A stretch of DNA of 64,000 nt from Falsiroseomonas ponticola (GCF_016805305.1 NZ_JAERQN010000002.1:1-64000), one strand, 5' to 3'. Shown: positions 39,499 to 48,860, counted from the first letter of the stretch. Made by a program: numbers and translations. The notes: generated by a model not told the origin, from the sequence alone.

Positions 39499-40245
39499 TC
39501 ATCCCCCCAGCATGGCCGCCAGCTCCGGGTTGCAGGCCGTGAGCGCCGGGCCCGGCGGCAGGCCGAGGCGCTGCGAGACCGCCCAGGCGCTGGCCAGGTT
39601 GGAGGAGAGGAGGGGCACGCCCAGCCTCTCCCGCATCCATGCCATGGCATCGAGCGTGGGCATCCCGGTGCCGGAGAGGAGCACGGCGCAATCGGCGGGC
39701 GGGCTGAGCTTCGCCAGGCCGTCGGCCACCTCCTCCGGCGTCAGCTCATAGGCGCGGAAGGTCTCGCTCACCTTGAAGCTCTCGACCAGGTCGAGCCCGG
39801 CGGCGCGCCAGTAGCGCTCCGCGCGCTCCGTCAGCCAGCCGGGATAGGGGGAGAAGAGGAGGAGCCTGGGGCGGCCGAGCGCGGCCAGCGCCTCCGCCAG
39901 GCCGCGGGCGGCGAGCACCATCGGGCGGCCGAGGGCGGCGGAGACGCGGTCCTGCATGGCGGCGTCCTCCGCCGGAGGCAGGGCGTAGCTGGGGCCGGTG
40001 ATGCCGTAGATGGCGGCATCCATGGCGAGGGCGCCGAAGCCGTCGAGCGAGCGGTCCAGCGCCTCCAGATAGGCGGCGTTGCGCTGTTCGAGGGTGGTGC
40101 CGGGCATCACCGGCATGCGGGTGACGTGCAGCGCGGCCTGGGGAGCCAGCAGGTGGCGCGTCTCATGCTCCACCGCGGGGTTGGCGGAGGGGGTGACGAG
40201 GGCGACCCGGTGCGTCGGGTGCCAGGCACGGGGCGGGTGGGTCAT
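39499..40245 (-). CDS. Asp/Glu racemase / maleate isomerase-like protein lacking catalytic Cys
   Basis: 248 aa of the maleate cis-trans isomerase / arylmalonate decarboxylase fold: PSANPAVEHE near residue 20, an AIYGITGPSY strand near 80, and VLLSGTGMPTLDAM near 190. Active family members carry Cys in the second position of one or both of the last two motifs (as in FGCTS and SCTN). Here the residues are Ile/Thr and Gly, so classic two-base isomerase chemistry is unlikely. It may bind an acid substrate or catalyse another reaction. It is the last gene of the catabolic operon, with an ATGA overlap. Confidence 0.7.
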   Translation of the reverse strand: MTHPPRAWHPTHRVALVTPSANPAVEHETRHLLAPQAALHVTRMPVMPGTTLEQRNAAYLEALDRSLDGFGALAMDAAIYGITGPSYALPPAEDAAMQDRVSAALGRPMVLAARGLAEALAALGRPRLLLFSPYPGWLTERAERYWRAAGLDLVESFKVSETFRAYELTPEEVADGLAKLSPPADCAVLLSGTGMPTLDAMAWMRERLGVPLLSSNLASAWAVSQRLGLPPGPALTACNPELAAMLGG

Positions 40246-41396
40246 GCGGGCGCCCCTACCTTGGCGATGTCGAGCATGCTGGCCTCCCGCGCCCAGGTCA
40301 GGGCTTCCGCTGGTGTCAGGGCGGCCATGCGGGCCACTTCCTCGGCGGGGCTGGCGGCCACGCGGGCATCGGTGCGGGGCAGGAGCGCGTCACGGACGGT
40401 GCGGAGCCGTGCCTCCGCCCAGGATTGCAGCAGGGCATCGGGGGCGCCGCGGAGCACGGCATCCAGCGTCGCGGCCAGGGTCATGGCATCATGGATGCCG
40501 GCATTCATGTTCATGCCGCCGCGGGTGTTGGTGAGGTGCGCGGCATCGCCGGCCAGCAGCACGCGGCCGGCCTGGTAGGAGAGCGCCATGGCGCGCTTCA
40601 CGCCATAGACGTCGCGCCCCTCGATGGGCAGGTCGCGGAGCGTCGGCAGGAAGCGGGCGATGCGGGCGCGGGCATGGTCTTCCGCCAGGGCGGCGTCATC
40701 GCTCATCTCCGGCGCCACGCGGAAGATCAGGCGCCAGACCTTGGGCATGCGGAGCAGGGAGCAGGAGCCGGTCGGGTCATAGAGGTAGCCGAGGCCATCG
40801 AGGCCCGGGATGTGGTCGCGCAGGTCCAGCGGCGTCAGCAGGCGGAGCACGCGATGGGCGTAGTCGTTGGTCTCGGCGGGGATCCCGGCCAGCGCCCGCA
40901 TCGCGCCGCCGGCGCCGTCGCAGCCGATGGCGTAGCGGGCGCGGTGGGTCGTGCCGTCGGCGGCGGTGACGGTGACACCGACGGAATCCTGGGACAGCGC
41001 CGCCGCGCCGGCGTTGAAGCGGACGGTGCCGGGGGGAAGCGCGGCGAGCAGGGCGGGGGTGACGTCCTGCTGTTCGCGGTGCCAGCGATGGGGGAAGCCC
41101 GTTTCGGCGGCCAGGATGCCGAGGTCGATGGTGGCGGCGGTGCCGTCATCGACGCGCCGCCACAGGATGCGGTCGATCCGCACGCCGCCGGGCAGCAGCG
41201 GCTTCAGCACGCCGAGGCTGTGCAGGGCATCGAGCGTCGGCGGGTGGAAGGTGGAGGCGCGGGAGGCGGTGGAGAGCCCCTCCCGCTTCTCCAGCACCCG
41301 CACGGCGATGCCGCGCTGGTGCAGGGCGAGGGCCAGGGTCAGGCCGACCGGGCCGGCGCCGGCGATCAGGATGTCGGTATCGAGGGGCGTGGTCAC
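40242..41396 (-). CDS. FAD-dependent aromatic monooxygenase
   Basis: 384 aa class A flavoprotein hydroxylase. GAGPVGL is near residues 12-18, the CDGAGGAMR-type DG motif near 160, and GDAAHLTNTRGGMNMNAGIHDAM near 290 is the second FAD/substrate motif of the PHBH/MhpA family. It would hydroxylate an aromatic ring with NAD(P)H and O2 in the cytosol. The GTG start at 41396 overlaps the MmgE/PrpD stop (GTGA). The substrate is unknown. Confidence 0.82.
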   Translation of the reverse strand: MTTPLDTDILIAGAGPVGLTLALALHQRGIAVRVLEKREGLSTASRASTFHPPTLDALHSLGVLKPLLPGGVRIDRILWRRVDDGTAATIDLGILAAETGFPHRWHREQQDVTPALLAALPPGTVRFNAGAAALSQDSVGVTVTAADGTTHRARYAIGCDGAGGAMRALAGIPAETNDYAHRVLRLLTPLDLRDHIPGLDGLGYLYDPTGSCSLLRMPKVWRLIFRVAPEMSDDAALAEDHARARIARFLPTLRDLPIEGRDVYGVKRAMALSYQAGRVLLAGDAAHLTNTRGGMNMNAGIHDAMTLAATLDAVLRGAPDALLQSWAEARLRTVRDALLPRTDARVAASPAEEVARMAALTPAEALTWAREASMLDIAKVGAPA

Positions 41397-42655
41397 CCGA
41401 AGAGATCCTTGGCCGGCTGGTCGTGGAGCAGGGCGGCGATGGCGGCGGTGGTCCCCGCCTCGCCGAGGGTCGGGGCGGCGAAGCGCCTGAACTTCGCGAC
41501 CGCCTCGGCTTCGGGCATGGGGCGGTCGGGGTCGCCGGTGACGCCGGTGATGGTGGCGCTGTGCTCGCCGATGGTCAGCGTCGCGCCGCGCCGGCCCGCG
41601 GCGGTCAGGGCCGTGTCCTCCCGCAGCTCGATGGCGGCTTCGAGGGCGCGGAGGTCCGGATCGGCCAGGGCTTCGTCCGTATAGGCGGCGGGGCCGAGAT
41701 CGCCCTGGAGGAGCGCACAGGCGACGGCCCAGGTGAGGCTGAACTGCGCGGCGATGGCGGCGGTGGGCGCGCGGTTGCCGGCGTAGCGAAGGGCCTCGGC
41801 ATAGGTGGAGAGGGTGATGCGGCCGGCGGGGGCCACGCCGCGCCCGCGCAACTCGATGGCCGCCGCCGCCCCGTAATGCGCGTGCCGCACCCCGGCGAAG
41901 GGTTTCAGGTAGGCGGCCTCCAGCAGCCATTCCCCGGGCGGCGTGACGTCGGCCGGGGTTTCATGCCCCAGCGCGATGCGGCGACCCTCCGCGAAGCCGC
42001 CTTCCGGCGCGTCCATCCCGGCGGCGGCGCCGGCGGCGGCCAGGCTGCCCAGCAGGGCGGCGTGGCTGGCGTAGCTGTTGCGGCCATCCATCCCGGCGGC
42101 GATGGGGGCGTAGAGGGAGAAGGGGATCTGGCAGGAGGCCAGGCGGACCGCGCGGCCGATGCCCTCCGCGTCCAGCCCCGCCAGCGCGGCGGCGCAGGCG
42201 GCGGCGCCGAGGCTGTGCCAGGACCCGTCCACATGCATCCCCGGCCGGATGCGCCAGGCCTGGCCGGCCCGCGCCGCGACCTCATAGCCCAGCGCGAAGG
42301 CCGCGAGCGCCTGGGCGGGGTCGCCGCCCCGCGCGCGCGCCACCAGGGCGAGCGGCGCCACGGGCAGCGCCGGGCGGCCATGGGCGCTGGCCAGGCCCTC
42401 ATTCGCCTCGTCCCAGCAGGTGGCGGCGGCCAGCACCGCGGCGGCGGCGCCGGGCGCCAGGCGGGTGCCGGCCAGCGCCACATCGCCGGGGAAGGCGTGC
42501 CGCATGGCCTGCGCGAAGGCGGTGACGCGGGGATGCCGCAGCCCCGCCAGCGCGCAGCCGAGGCTGTCCAGCAGCAGCAGCCGCGCCTTGGCGGCGGCGG
42601 CGCTGCCCGCGGAAGGCCCGGGCGAAGCCCAGGCGATCATGGACGAAAAAATCAC
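41393..42655 (-). CDS. MmgE/PrpD family protein
   Basis: 420 aa MmgE/PrpD-family protein (2-methylcitrate dehydratase fold): LLDSLGCALAGLRHP near 35, the glycine/alanine-rich helical lid, DGSWHSLGAAACAAAL near 144, and RHAHYGAAAAIEL near 250. Members isomerise or dehydrate tricarboxylic-type acids; many near Bug transporters have unknown substrates. It may start at GTG 42655 (coupled to the upstream stop) or at ATG 42640. It shares the minus operon with the monooxygenase and racemase-like genes. Confidence 0.78.
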   Translation of the reverse strand: MIFSSMIAWASPGPSAGSAAAAKARLLLLDSLGCALAGLRHPRVTAFAQAMRHAFPGDVALAGTRLAPGAAAAVLAAATCWDEANEGLASAHGRPALPVAPLALVARARGGDPAQALAAFALGYEVAARAGQAWRIRPGMHVDGSWHSLGAAACAAALAGLDAEGIGRAVRLASCQIPFSLYAPIAAGMDGRNSYASHAALLGSLAAAGAAAGMDAPEGGFAEGRRIALGHETPADVTPPGEWLLEAAYLKPFAGVRHAHYGAAAAIELRGRGVAPAGRITLSTYAEALRYAGNRAPTAAIAAQFSLTWAVACALLQGDLGPAAYTDEALADPDLRALEAAIELREDTALTAAGRRGATLTIGEHSATITGVTGDPDRPMPEAEAVAKFRRFAAPTLGEAGTTAAIAALLHDQPAKDLFG

Positions 42656-43647
42656 TCGGCGCGGGCGCCGGAGCGGCGGACGGCCTCGCGCCAGGTCTGG
42701 CGTTCACGCTGCATCAGCGTGGCCAGGGCGGCGCGGCCCTGGGGCATGGCATCGGCTTCCCGCTGCGCCAGCACGGCGGCCCAGGCGGGGCCTTCCAGCA
42801 CCGCGCGGAAGGCGGCTTCCAGCCCGGCCTGGATGGGCTCCGGCGTGCCGGCATGGCCGAAGACGCCGTACCAGGGGCTCGCATCGAAGCCCGGCACCGT
42901 CTCCGCGATGGCGGGCACATCCGGCATGGCGCGGAAGCGCCGCGCGCTGGTCACGCCGATGGCGCGCAGCGCGCCGCCCGCGCTGACCTGCGGCTTGGAG
43001 GTGGCGAGGCCGTCCAGCGCCACGGGGATGGTGCCGGCGACCATGTCCGTCAGCAGCGGCGCGCTGCCGCGATAGGGGACGTGGGTCATCGGCACGTTCA
43101 GCGTGGCGCGCAGCAATTCCATCGAGAGATGGGTGAAGCTGCCGACACCATTCGATCCATAGGGCATGCCGTCCGGCGTGGCGCGCAGCTTCGCCACCAG
43201 GGAGGCCACATCCGTCACATCCGGCAGCGCGCGGGGCGAGACCACCAGCAGGTTCGGCTGCTCCGCCAGCATGGCGAGGGGGACGAAATCCGTGTCGGGG
43301 TCGTAGCTCAGCCGTTCGAACAGCACCTTGTTGATGGCGATGATGCCCTGGGTCGCGACCAGCAGGGTGTGGCCATCCGGGGCGGCGCGGGCCACGGCCT
43401 CGGCGGCCAGGTTGCCGCCGGCGCCGGCGCGGTTCTCCACCACCACGGGCTGGCCCCAGCGGGCGGAGAGCTGGTCGGCCGCGGCGCGGGCCAGGATGTC
43501 CGTCAGCCCGCCCGGGGCGAAGGGCAGCACCAGGCGGACGGGGCGCGCGGGCGCCCAGGCGGATTGAGCCTGAGCGATGGCAGGCATGGCAAGCGCCGCG
43601 CCGAGGAGGGCGCGGCGGGTGGTCTTCGGCATGGACACGTCTTTCAT
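42652..43647 (-). CDS. Bug/TctC-family periplasmic solute-binding protein
   Basis: 331 aa with a Tat-like signal peptide (MPKTTRRALLGAALAMPAIAQAQ; twin Arg), then the Bug-family pattern RPVRLVLPFAPGGLTDILAR, VVVENRAGAGGNLAAEAVARAAPDGHTLL and YGSNGVGSFTHL. Bug proteins bind carboxylates (citrate, aromatic acids, amino acids) in the periplasm, often without a visible TctAB partner, as here. Expression with the aldolase, PrpD and monooxygenase genes suggests its ligand feeds that pathway. The start at 43647 overlaps the aldolase stop; an ATG at 43632 is an alternative. Confidence 0.85.
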   Translation of the reverse strand: MKDVSMPKTTRRALLGAALAMPAIAQAQSAWAPARPVRLVLPFAPGGLTDILARAAADQLSARWGQPVVVENRAGAGGNLAAEAVARAAPDGHTLLVATQGIIAINKVLFERLSYDPDTDFVPLAMLAEQPNLLVVSPRALPDVTDVASLVAKLRATPDGMPYGSNGVGSFTHLSMELLRATLNVPMTHVPYRGSAPLLTDMVAGTIPVALDGLATSKPQVSAGGALRAIGVTSARRFRAMPDVPAIAETVPGFDASPWYGVFGHAGTPEPIQAGLEAAFRAVLEGPAWAAVLAQREADAMPQGRAALATLMQRERQTWREAVRRSGARAE

Positions 43648-44408
43648 GTGCGGTAGTCGGGTTCCTCGCGGTCCAGCACCCGGCGCCAGGCGTTCAGGTG
43701 CAGTCGCGCGTCGATCTTCTCGCCCCAGGGGCCGAGGTGGTTGCGGCGGAGCCTCTCGGGCAGCGCGTGCATCGCGCGCCCGGTGGACATCGCCGTCATC
43801 TGGTACATGGCGGTGCGTTCCGCGATGAAGCATTCGTCGAAGGCGTCATGCACCGTGGGGCCCACGACCGTCACGCCATGGCCGCGCATCACCATCACCG
43901 ACTTGTCGCCGAGGCAGCGCGCGATGCGGTCGCCTTCCTCATTGTGGTGCACGGGCTCGTCGCCTTCGTGGTCATAGACCACGCGGTCGTTCAGCAGCAG
44001 GTTGTTGTGGTGGCTGAGCTGGAGTTCGGTATCCCGCAGCAGGGACAGCGCCGTCAGCCAGCGGGGATGCACATGCACCACGCAGGCCGCGCGCGGGTTC
44101 AGCAGATGAATGCGCGCATGGATGTGGAAGGCGACTTTCCGGAGTTCGCCCGTGCCCTGGAGCACCTTGCCGTCGAGGTCGCAGACGATGAGGTCGCTGG
44201 CCTTGAGTTCCTGGAACAGGTAGCCGCGCGGGTTGATGAGGAAGCGGGGCGGGCCCTCGCCCGGCAGCATGAGGGAATTGTGGTTGCCGATCTGCTCGTT
44301 CCAGCCTTCCCGCGCGGCCACGCGGAAGACGGCGGCCATGTCGCAGCGCAGTTCCCATTCCGCGGCCTCGGCCGCGCTGTCGCTCAGGCGTTCGATGATG
44401 GCGGACAT
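43644..44408 (-). CDS. class II aldolase/adducin family protein
   Basis: 254 aa. The zinc ligands are visible: CVVHVHPRWLTAL (HVHP, about residues 111-114) and MRGHGVTVVG (His, about 175). The N-terminal GWNEQIGNHNSLMLPG resembles the GN-SxR substrate loop of the family. It could be an aldolase or a decarboxylase or dehydratase acting on a hydroxy or keto acid. GGAGGAGGG lies eight bases before the ATG. It is coupled by overlap to the Bug-family gene and near the deacylase gene. Confidence 0.82.
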   Translation of the reverse strand: MSAIIERLSDSAAEAAEWELRCDMAAVFRVAAREGWNEQIGNHNSLMLPGEGPPRFLINPRGYLFQELKASDLIVCDLDGKVLQGTGELRKVAFHIHARIHLLNPRAACVVHVHPRWLTALSLLRDTELQLSHHNNLLLNDRVVYDHEGDEPVHHNEEGDRIARCLGDKSVMVMRGHGVTVVGPTVHDAFDECFIAERTAMYQMTAMSTGRAMHALPERLRRNHLGPWGEKIDARLHLNAWRRVLDREEPDYRT

Positions 44409-44439
44409 GATCGAGCCCTCCTCCGGGTTCGGGTGAAGC

Positions 44440-45450
44440 CTACAGGTCGCGGGCGATGACGGCCACCGGGTCCCCCACCTTCACGCGCCCGGCATGGCGC
44501 ACGCACCAGAGCAGGCCGGTCGCGGCGTAGGAAAGCGGGATGGCGGGGGCGGAAGGATCCTCGATGCGGTGCAGCAGGCCGGCTTGCGCGCCGGCCTCGA
44601 CAGTGCTGCCGAGCATGTCCGCGGCTTCCCAGATGCCGTCGCAGGGGGCGAAGACGTAGTGGGCGAGGTCCGGCACCGTCATGCGCCGCGACGGCGTCGT
44701 GATCTCGGGTCTGCCCTCCAGGATGCCGGCATGGCGCAGCAGATTCGCCACGCCGCGCTTCGTGATGGCGAGGTTGGCGGGGTTGAGGCGTCCGCCGCCG
44801 CCGAGTTCGGAGGAGAGTGCGACGACGCCGCGCGCCTCTGCCTGCGCCAGCAGCGTGGGGCCGGCATTCACCTCCCGCAGCAGCATGGTGACGGGCGCGT
44901 TGAAGGCGTCTGCCATGGCCAGGGTGCGTCTTTGCAGGTCGGCGTCGTCGAGCACATGGCCGGCGGTGCTGGCGACGATGTCCATGCCGGTGCCGCCGGA
45001 GTGCAGATCCTGCTGGTAGTCGCAGAGCGGCAGCAGCACGCTGTCGATGTAATGCGCCAGGCTCAGCGCGAAGCCGCCGAAGGGATCGCCGGGGAAGCAG
45101 CGGTTGAAGTCCCGGCCATCGAGCGGCGAGAGCCGCTTGCCCGCCGCGCAGGCGGGGTAGTGCATGGCGGGGATGATGATGACGCGGCCCTGCACCTGCT
45201 CGGGCTTCAGCGTGCGCGCGAGGTCGAGCAGCGCGACCTGGCCTTCGTATTCGTCGCCATGATTGCCGGCGGTGAGCAGCATGGTGGGGCCGCTGCCATT
45301 GGCGACGACGACGATGGGGACGGGGATGGTGCCCCAGCCGCTGTCGTCGCGGGATTGCGGCACGCGGAGATGGCCGGCCTGGCGGCCCCTGGCGGCGAAA
45401 TCGACCTCGGCGACGACGGGACTCACCGCGAAGGAAGGCCTGGCCGACAT
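44440..45450 (-). CDS. succinylglutamate desuccinylase/aspartoacylase-family deacylase
   Basis: 336 aa M14-type zinc hydrolase. GNHGDEYEG (His and Glu ligands, about residues 63-71) and DLHSGG (third ligand, about 148-153) are the AstE/AspA signature, and SSELGGGG near 217 carries a likely catalytic Glu. Members cleave N-acyl amino acids or similar amides. It is the first gene of the minus operon and diverges from the peptide ABC transporter, so imported acyl-amino acids or peptides may be its substrate. GGAG lies ten bases before the ATG. Confidence 0.85.
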   Translation of the reverse strand: MSARPSFAVSPVVAEVDFAARGRQAGHLRVPQSRDDSGWGTIPVPIVVVANGSGPTMLLTAGNHGDEYEGQVALLDLARTLKPEQVQGRVIIIPAMHYPACAAGKRLSPLDGRDFNRCFPGDPFGGFALSLAHYIDSVLLPLCDYQQDLHSGGTGMDIVASTAGHVLDDADLQRRTLAMADAFNAPVTMLLREVNAGPTLLAQAEARGVVALSSELGGGGRLNPANLAITKRGVANLLRHAGILEGRPEITTPSRRMTVPDLAHYVFAPCDGIWEAADMLGSTVEAGAQAGLLHRIEDPSAPAIPLSYAATGLLWCVRHAGRVKVGDPVAVIARDL

Positions 45451-45538
45451 TTATCGCGCGCTCCTCAACGCGGTGGATTGAACCCCGCCGCAGGCGAAGG
45501 CTAGCATCCCCGCCACAAGATGGGAGAGGGGTCCGTCC

Positions 45539-47071
45539 ATGCTGACGAGGCGTCAACTGGGTCTTGCCGCGATGGCAACTCCTCTCGCGCAACCTGCGAT
45601 CGCCCAGGGGGCGCGCGGCACCGTGGTGATGGCGCAGCAGGCGCAGCCGCCCTCGCTCGATGCGCAGGTGACGACGGCGCAGGCCAGCCGCAACATCAAC
45701 CTGCATGTCTATGAGACGCTCTTCGCGCGGGACGAGGCCGGCAACCCGAAGCCCGACCTGGCGGAGGGCGTCGATGTTGCCGCCGATGGGCTGACCTATC
45801 GCTTCGCGCTCCGCGATGCGCGCTTCCACAATGGCAAGCGCATGACGAGCGCGGATGTGAAGGCGTCGCTGTTGCGCTATGGGCGCGTCGGCGGATCGGC
45901 CTTCATCATGCAGCCGGTGGAGGCGATCGACACGCCGGATGCGAGGACCGTGGTGGTACGGCTGAAGGAGCCGAGCCCGGGCTTCATCGCCGGCATCTCC
46001 TCACCCCGCGCGCCCTGCGCCATCATCCCGGAGGAGGAGGCGGGCAAGGATGCGTCGCGCATCGAGGTGATCGGCACCGGGCCCTTCCGCTTCGTCGAAT
46101 ACCGCCCGGACAGCCATGTGCGCCTCACGCGCTTCGGCGACTACGTGCAGAACACCGCCTACCCGGGCATGGACGGGTTTGCGGGCCGCAAGGTCGCGAA
46201 TGTCGAGAACCTGATGATCCGCTTCGTGCCGGAAGGCGGCGCGCGGACGGCGGGGCTGCAGGCCGGCGAGATCCAGATCCTGGAAGCCATCGCGGTGCCG
46301 GCGGCGCAGAGGCTGCGGAACGACCGCAACCTGGCGATGCATGAGATGATGCCCTGGTCCTTCCAGACGCTCATGCTGAACCACGTCATGCCGCCGATGG
46401 ACAATCCGGTGTTCCGCCGCGCGCTGCAGGCAGCGCTGGACCTGGAGGAGATCATGGCGATCTCCACCGATGGCCTGTATCGCATGACGCATGGCTGGCA
46501 GCATCCGGGGACGGAGTTCTTCGCCGGCGATGTCGGCCGCCCGCTCTACAACATCAACAACAAGGATCGCGCGCGGGCGCTGCTGCGGGAGGCGGGCTAC
46601 CGCAACGAGGAGATCATCCTGCTGGGCGACAGCAGCTTCTCCAACCACCAGGCGACGATCGTGACGGCGGCGGAGCAGCTGAAAGCCGTCGGCATCAATG
46701 TCCGCGTCGTGATCACGGACTGGCCGACCGCGTTCAGCCAGCGCACGCAGCGCACGGGCTGGCACCTCTGGGCGCTGATGCTGGGGATCGAGCCCTATGA
46801 GGGCCCCTATGGCGTGGTCGGCTTCTTCAGCGGGCACGCGCCGGTGCAGCATGCGCGGGACGAGGTGATCGAGGATTGCCAGCGGCGCCTCACCACCTCG
46901 CTCTCGGCCGATGACCGCAAGAAGGCGGTCAGCGACTTCCAGGCGCGGATGTATGACCAGGCCATCGCGATCAAATGCGGCGATGTCGGCATCGTGCAGG
47001 CCACGCGCGCCAGCGTGCGGGACTACAAGCCCTATCGGATCCCCCGCATGTGGGGGATCTCCCTGGCCTAG
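45539..47071 (+). CDS. peptide/nickel-type ABC transporter, periplasmic binding protein
   Basis: 510 aa with a signal peptide (MLTRRQLGLAAMATPLAQPAIAQG, twin-Arg RR), then the SBP_bac_5 (DppA/OppA) fold: LDAQVTTAQASRNINLHVYETLF, FHNGKRMTSADVKASLLRY, and VIGTGPFRFVEYRP. It captures the substrate for the permeases and ATPases that follow. Relatives carry peptides, glutathione or opines; the ligand is not predictable here. GGGAGAGGGG precedes the ATG. Confidence 0.88.
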   Translation: MLTRRQLGLAAMATPLAQPAIAQGARGTVVMAQQAQPPSLDAQVTTAQASRNINLHVYETLFARDEAGNPKPDLAEGVDVAADGLTYRFALRDARFHNGKRMTSADVKASLLRYGRVGGSAFIMQPVEAIDTPDARTVVVRLKEPSPGFIAGISSPRAPCAIIPEEEAGKDASRIEVIGTGPFRFVEYRPDSHVRLTRFGDYVQNTAYPGMDGFAGRKVANVENLMIRFVPEGGARTAGLQAGEIQILEAIAVPAAQRLRNDRNLAMHEMMPWSFQTLMLNHVMPPMDNPVFRRALQAALDLEEIMAISTDGLYRMTHGWQHPGTEFFAGDVGRPLYNINNKDRARALLREAGYRNEEIILLGDSSFSNHQATIVTAAEQLKAVGINVRVVITDWPTAFSQRTQRTGWHLWALMLGIEPYEGPYGVVGFFSGHAPVQHARDEVIEDCQRRLTTSLSADDRKKAVSDFQARMYDQAIAIKCGDVGIVQATRASVRDYKPYRIPRMWGISLA

Positions 47072-47074
47072 CCG

Positions 47075-48022
47075 GTGCTGCGCTACGCGCTGCGGCGGGT
47101 GCTGGCGGCGCTGCCGGTCCTGCTGCTGGTCTCGCTGATGTCCTTCGCCATCGTCTGGATCGTGCCGGGCGACGTGGCGGCGGAGATGGCGGGGCCGACG
47201 GCGACGGCGGAGGAGCTGGCGCGGCTGCGCGAACGGCTCGGCCTGAACCGCCCGTGGTTCGAGCAGCTGGTGGGCTGGTATGGCGCGCTGGCGCGGGGCG
47301 ACCTCGGCGAGAGTATTCTTCTGAGGCAGGGCGTGGGCGCGGCGATCGTGGAACGGTTGCCGGTGACGCTGTCCCTGACCTTCCTCGCGCTCGGCATCGC
47401 GCTGGTGGCGGGCACGGCGCTCGGCGTGCTGGCGGCGGTGCGGGCGGGGAAGGGCGCGGATCGCGCGGCGATGGGGGCGGCGCTGGTCGGCTTCTCCGTG
47501 CCGGATTTCTGGCTGGGGCTGGTCTTCGTCTATGTGTTTGCCGTGCAACTCGCCTGGCTGCCGACGGGGGGCTACGTCCCCTTCGCGCAGGACCCGATCG
47601 GCTGGGCACGGGGGATGGTGCTGCCGGCGGCGACGCTCGCGCTGGCGCAGATCGGGTTGTTCGCGCGGATGACGCGGGCGGCGATGCTGGAGGTGCTGCG
47701 CCAGGATTATGTCCGCACCGCGCGCGCCAAGGGCATGCCGGGCTGGGTGGTGATCGGCAAGCACGCGCTGCGCAACGCGCTGATCCCCGTGGTGACGGTG
47801 GCGGGCATCGCCTGCGGGGTGCTGCTGGGCGGGACCGTGGTGATCGAGAGCGTGTTCAGCCTGCCCGGCGTCGGCCGTCTGATCGTGGGCGCGATCCAGC
47901 GGCGGGACTATCCGGTGATCCAGGGCGGGCTGCTGCTGACGGCGACGATCTTCGTCGTCGTCAACCTGGCGGTGGATCTTCTCTACGCCTGGCTCGATCC
48001 GAGGATCCGGCATGGCCGGTAA
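47075..48022 (+). CDS. ABC transporter permease (DppB-like)
   Basis: 315 aa, six membrane helices, with the inner-membrane permease (BPD_transp_1) EAA-like loop RTARAKGMPGWVVIGKHALRNALIPV near 205-230. The N-terminal helix with LRYALRRVLAALPVLLLVSLMSF is typical of DppB/OppB. It starts at GTG 47075, three bases after the binding-protein stop, and overlaps the next permease by 11 bases. Confidence 0.9.
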   Translation: MLRYALRRVLAALPVLLLVSLMSFAIVWIVPGDVAAEMAGPTATAEELARLRERLGLNRPWFEQLVGWYGALARGDLGESILLRQGVGAAIVERLPVTLSLTFLALGIALVAGTALGVLAAVRAGKGADRAAMGAALVGFSVPDFWLGLVFVYVFAVQLAWLPTGGYVPFAQDPIGWARGMVLPAATLALAQIGLFARMTRAAMLEVLRQDYVRTARAKGMPGWVVIGKHALRNALIPVVTVAGIACGVLLGGTVVIESVFSLPGVGRLIVGAIQRRDYPVIQGGLLLTATIFVVVNLAVDLLYAWLDPRIRHGR

Positions 48023-48860
48023 GGCACCCGGCGCGTTCGCCAGGCTGGTCGCGCATCCCTCCTTCCGCTGGGGGGCGCTGCTCTTCGGGATCATCGTGCT
48101 CTGCGCGGTCTTCGCCTGGTGGCTGGCGCCGCACGATCCCTTCCGCAACAATTTCCGCACGCGCTTCCGCGCGCCGGACGAGACCTTCTGGCTCGGCACG
48201 GACCGCTTCGGGCGGGACATCCTCTCGCGCACGCTGCATGGCGCGCAGGTGTCGCTTCGCATCGGGCTCGGCGTCGCGGCGCTGACGGCGCTGGTGGGGG
48301 GCGCGATCGGGGCGCTGGCGGGCTTCGTGAAGCGGCTGGACGGGCCGCTGATGCGCTTCATGGATGCGCTGATGGCCTTCCCCGCCGTGCTGCTGGCGAT
48401 CGCGCTGGCGGCGGCGCTGGGGCCGTCGGAGGTCAATGCCATCCTGGCGCTGTCCATCGCCTATGCGCCGCGCACGGCGCGGGTGATGCGGGCGGGGGTG
48501 ATGGTGGTGCGGGAGTTTCCCTTCGTGGAGGGCGCCCGCGCCATCGGCGCCTCGCCCGCCCGCGTGCTGCTGCGGCATATCCTGCCCAACGCCATGGCGC
48601 CGCTGGTGGTGCAGCAGACCTATGTGTTTGCATTGGCGATCCTGGCGGAGGCGGTGCTGAGCTTCCTCGGCGTCGGCCCGCCGCCGCCGACGCCGACGCT
48701 GGGCGGCATCATCGCGGATGGGCGCGACTACATCCAGGAAGCGCCCTGGATCTCCCTGGTGCCGGGGGTGGCCATCGCCATGACGGTGCTGGGGCTGAAC
48801 CTCATGGGAGACGGTCTGAGGGATGCGCTGGACCCGCGGCTCAGGACCGCGATCCGGTGA
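48012..48860 (+). CDS. ABC transporter permease (DppC-like)
   Basis: 282 aa second permease: a cytoplasmic basic start, an N-terminal helix, then WLGTDRFGRDILSRTLHGAQVSLRIGL (the diagnostic DppC/OppC sequence, about residues 58-85) and EGARAIGASPARVLLRHILPNAMAPL (EAA loop, about 175-200). It pairs with the DppB-like protein to form the channel. It overlaps the preceding gene by 11 bases and the following ATPase by four (GTGA). Confidence 0.9.
   Translation: MAGKAPGAFARLVAHPSFRWGALLFGIIVLCAVFAWWLAPHDPFRNNFRTRFRAPDETFWLGTDRFGRDILSRTLHGAQVSLRIGLGVAALTALVGGAIGALAGFVKRLDGPLMRFMDALMAFPAVLLAIALAAALGPSEVNAILALSIAYAPRTARVMRAGVMVVREFPFVEGARAIGASPARVLLRHILPNAMAPLVVQQTYVFALAILAEAVLSFLGVGPPPPTPTLGGIIADGRDYIQEAPWISLVPGVAIAMTVLGLNLMGDGLRDALDPRLRTAIR

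Noticed and set aside
46001..48457. 818-residue minus-strand frame opposite the peptide ABC genes
   Set aside because: It is antisense to three genes with clear family motifs and has Arg/His/Pro-rich low-complexity composition typical of shadow frames in GC-rich DNA.
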